Positions 19,701 to 21,695 of a DNA stretch of 21,695 bases are shown here, one piece after another; position 1 is the stretch's first letter; every line of letters starts with the position of its first letter. A program made the translations under genes and the position numbers. The DNA is from Basidiobolus ranarum (Eukaryota; Basidiobolomycota; Basidiobolomycetes; Basidiobolales): assembly GCA_040143965.1 (NCBI GenBank), contig JASJQH010000198.1, positions 1-21,695 on the forward strand. Reading direction: 5' to 3'. Under the pieces are notes generated by a model, which saw only the letters and a program-made list of their open reading frames with translations, made no database searches and was not told the origin of the DNA.

Positions 19701-21635
19701 GCGGTGTTTCGGAATATCATACAAGTGGACACAACTACGAATCCAACTATCTATACTATAATCAACAAAGTCATACGCCACACGGCTTAGATATGAATTC
19801 TCAATGTCGCGATACCAGTACTACGCAACCAACTTCGGGCTATGTTCACGAGCAACCGCCAATGAGCTATTACAATATCAATGCAGGACATGATAACGCT
19901 GGAGCCAACTCATATTATAATAACAAAGATGCTTCAAGTTGTAAGGTCAACGACCCACTTGGCAGATCCAATGGGTGCCCGGTTGTTGCCTTCGGCTTTG
20001 GTGGTAAACTGGTACTTATGTTCCCACAAAAGGTTACGAGGTTTTCGACATCATCATCTACTCCTATCGCTAAGATTTATCCTGGAGAGCTAAAATTCCA
20101 CAAGTTGGGTAACATCATTCAACAGAAAAATCCCAATCGCTTCCCCGGCCCTTTGCTATTTGACAAAGAAAAAAGCTCTGTTAAATCAAGAAAGAAATCT
20201 GTCGCTCAATTTTTGGACGAGAAAATCAAGGAACTCAGTGAAAACTCATTTGGTCAAACTGAAGATGATGGTCAGGACGAAGTTGTTCTTTGGAAATTGT
20301 TGAAAACCCTATGTGATCACCAGGGTACTCTGGTAGGAAGGTAACTTCTATATTTTATAGGTAAATCGCTTCGAGATGATAAATACTCACAACCTCATTC
20401 GTTCATTTAGCTCAGAGGTCGAAAAAGAAACGTTGGGAACTATATTTCCTGTAGCGAATCGAAGACGTGACAATAACAGGTTGGGTGTCAATGACAATCG
20501 AAAACAGCATAAAGCAGCTTCTCCTGGAGCTTTAGACTCCCTACAAGATCTATTATTAAAGGGTGATCGCTCTGAAGCAACTGCATTTGCTATGGAGAAT
20601 CATCTATGGGCTCATGCGCTTATAATTGGTAGTTGCGTTGGTAAAAGTACATGGCAACAAGTCATTCAAAGATTTACCTTAGAAGAACTTACCTCCTCTA
20701 GTAACTCTGAGCGTGAATCCATGGCCATCATGTACAACTTGTTTGCCGGCCTAGGAAAGAATGCTATCAAAGATTTTATTCCTGAATCCTCTGTTGATTA
20801 TCCATCAAATTTATATACTTCAGCGATTCCAAAATCTTCACCTCAATTATCAGAGCAACTCCCCCGAAACTCCACATCCACTGCTAAGCTTTCGAAGTGG
20901 CGAGAAACTGTCGCGATGATCCTTGCCAATAGAACTGCTGGTGATAGCATGGCTTTAACCAGCCTTGGTGATCTATTACGTAGCCATGGATGGACTAATG
21001 CTGCGCATGTATGCTATCTACTCTCTCCCCAGTCGTCTATTCATTCCGGAGTAGACACTCCCTCTGTAAAAACTGTATTATTTGGTGTAGATCATATCAC
21101 CTATCCATCCAGCTTTGCCCGTGATCAGGATGCGCTTGATCGTACAGAAATATATGAGCATGCTATTTCATTACGTCCCTCAAGTCCGGTCAACGGATTG
21201 CCATTTCTTCAGTCATACAAACTACATCGCGCATGGTATCTTTCTGATCTTGGCTTCACTGATGAAGCTCTTCGATACTGTGAAGCGATTACGAATATCG
21301 TTGAAGCACATCCAAAAGGATCGCCATATTTTCATGATCTATTTTTAACGAAGCTTAAGGAACTACACGAAAGACTGACAAAAGCACTAGGTCACAAAGG
21401 TACCCCATCTAGTGCTTCGGTGCATTCCTGGCTCACAGCTATGAAAACCCCTACTCTTGGTAGCTTGATGGATGCTGTGGATAGAGGCCTTAACCGATTC
21501 ATCGTTGGAGATAGTGGTATTACGAAACCTAAATCCGAAGTTACTCAAGAAATCACAGCGGGCCCTTTCTCTATATATGACCCACCTAAAGACCAAGGTA
21601 CTCGGTTAATTGCCCAATTGCCGCTTGATATGTGA
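16733..21635 (+). CDS. SEC16: Sec16, COPII coat / ER-exit-site scaffold
   Basis: Two exons, 16733-20340 and 20411-21635, joined over a 70-bp intron (AG|C restores a Ser codon), giving 1610 residues up to the stop. Residues 1 to ~1070 are predicted disordered and rich in Asn, Gln, Ser and Tyr, with many YY-Q clusters. The conserved central domain starts at residue ~1074 with DPLGRSNGCPVVAFGFGGK, the family hallmark. The Sec13-binding ACE1 / Sec16_C region starts at ~1240 with SPGALDSLQDLLLKGDRSEA and runs to ~1530 (HRAWYLSDLGFTDEALRYCE). From family knowledge Sec16 sits on the cytosolic face of ER exit sites, binds Sec13, Sec23/24 and Sar1, and organises COPII budding. Other Sec16 proteins continue with a C-terminal region after ACE1; here a TGA ends the frame just before a C-run, close to the window edge, so the true 3' end may lie outside. 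The ATG at 16733 is the first in the frame. Confidence 0.94.
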
Positions 21636-21685
21636 CCCCCCCCCTCCGGTAGGGGGCCTCCCTCTCAAAGGGGGGGGGGCGGTCA
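21633..21685. repeat. C-run/G-run inverted repeat at the SEC16 stop
   Basis: TGACC plus further C (nine C at 21636-21644) faces ten G (21670-21679) followed by CGGTCA ending at 21685, so the outer TGACC and GGTCA are inverted copies. The spacer holds a GGGGG and a CCTCCC run. The SEC16 stop TGA is the first triplet of the left arm. It could be a real GC-rich hairpin or a region of homopolymer uncertainty. Confidence 0.6.
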
Positions 21686-21695
21686 TCACCAACAC

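Noticed and set aside
1-21695. tRNA genes, rRNA, CRISPR arrays, bacterial operons or phage genes
   Set aside because: No B-box GGTTCGAxxCC in a tRNA context, no spaced direct repeats, and the gene content and introns are plainly eukaryotic. The hand scan could still miss a divergent tRNA.

Overview
The window looks like nuclear DNA from an intron-rich, AT-rich fungus, probably an early-diverging lineage (Zoopagomycota or Mucoromycota grade). The lineage is inference. What is visible: short GT..AG introns (mostly 55-90 bp, often with a CTAAC/TTAAC-like branch site), a secreted lipase closest in sequence to the Rhizomucor/Rhizopus type, a cold-shock-domain protein, and long AT-rich spacers. There is no sign of a bacterium, phage, plasmid or CRISPR locus. 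I found no tRNA or rRNA gene.

Layout. 1-936: AT-rich spacer. 937-2142 (+): intronless class V PLP enzyme of the isopenicillin-N-epimerase / hercynylcysteine sulfoxide lyase type. 2143-4638: gene-poor spacer with two hairpin-forming palindromes. 4639-5716 (+): secreted class 3 lipase, three exons, CCAAT/TATA promoter and AATAAA signal. 5717-7231: spacer with a (TA)12 tract. 7232-8929 (+): a 12-exon gene that I rebuilt by hand as the eEF2 lysine methyltransferase (FAM86/EEF2KMT/Efm3) ortholog, including a 9-nt microexon. 9312-9704 (-): Ser/Thr-rich orphan, 5' exon unresolved. 10658-11478 (-): four-exon SUZ-domain protein (SZRD1-like). 12113-13166 (-): five-exon cold-shock-domain protein with a Gly/Tyr/Gln-rich tail. 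About 13560-15540: a visibly more GC-rich block with broken reading frames and no intact gene. 15541-16732: spacer with some coding-like fragments. 16733-21635 (+): Sec16, the COPII / ER-exit-site scaffold, whose stop lies directly against a C-run/G-run inverted repeat at the window edge.

The genes do not form a pathway or cluster. Three neighbours (eEF2 methyltransferase, SUZ protein, cold-shock protein) are all linked to translation or RNA binding, but they have separate promoters and mixed strands, so I treat this as ordinary eukaryotic gene order. The main gain over a simple ORF view is the spliced models: most conserved genes here sit in exons too short to appear as long ORFs. All splice sites were placed by reading frame, GT/AG signals and remembered family motifs; none was tested against transcripts.
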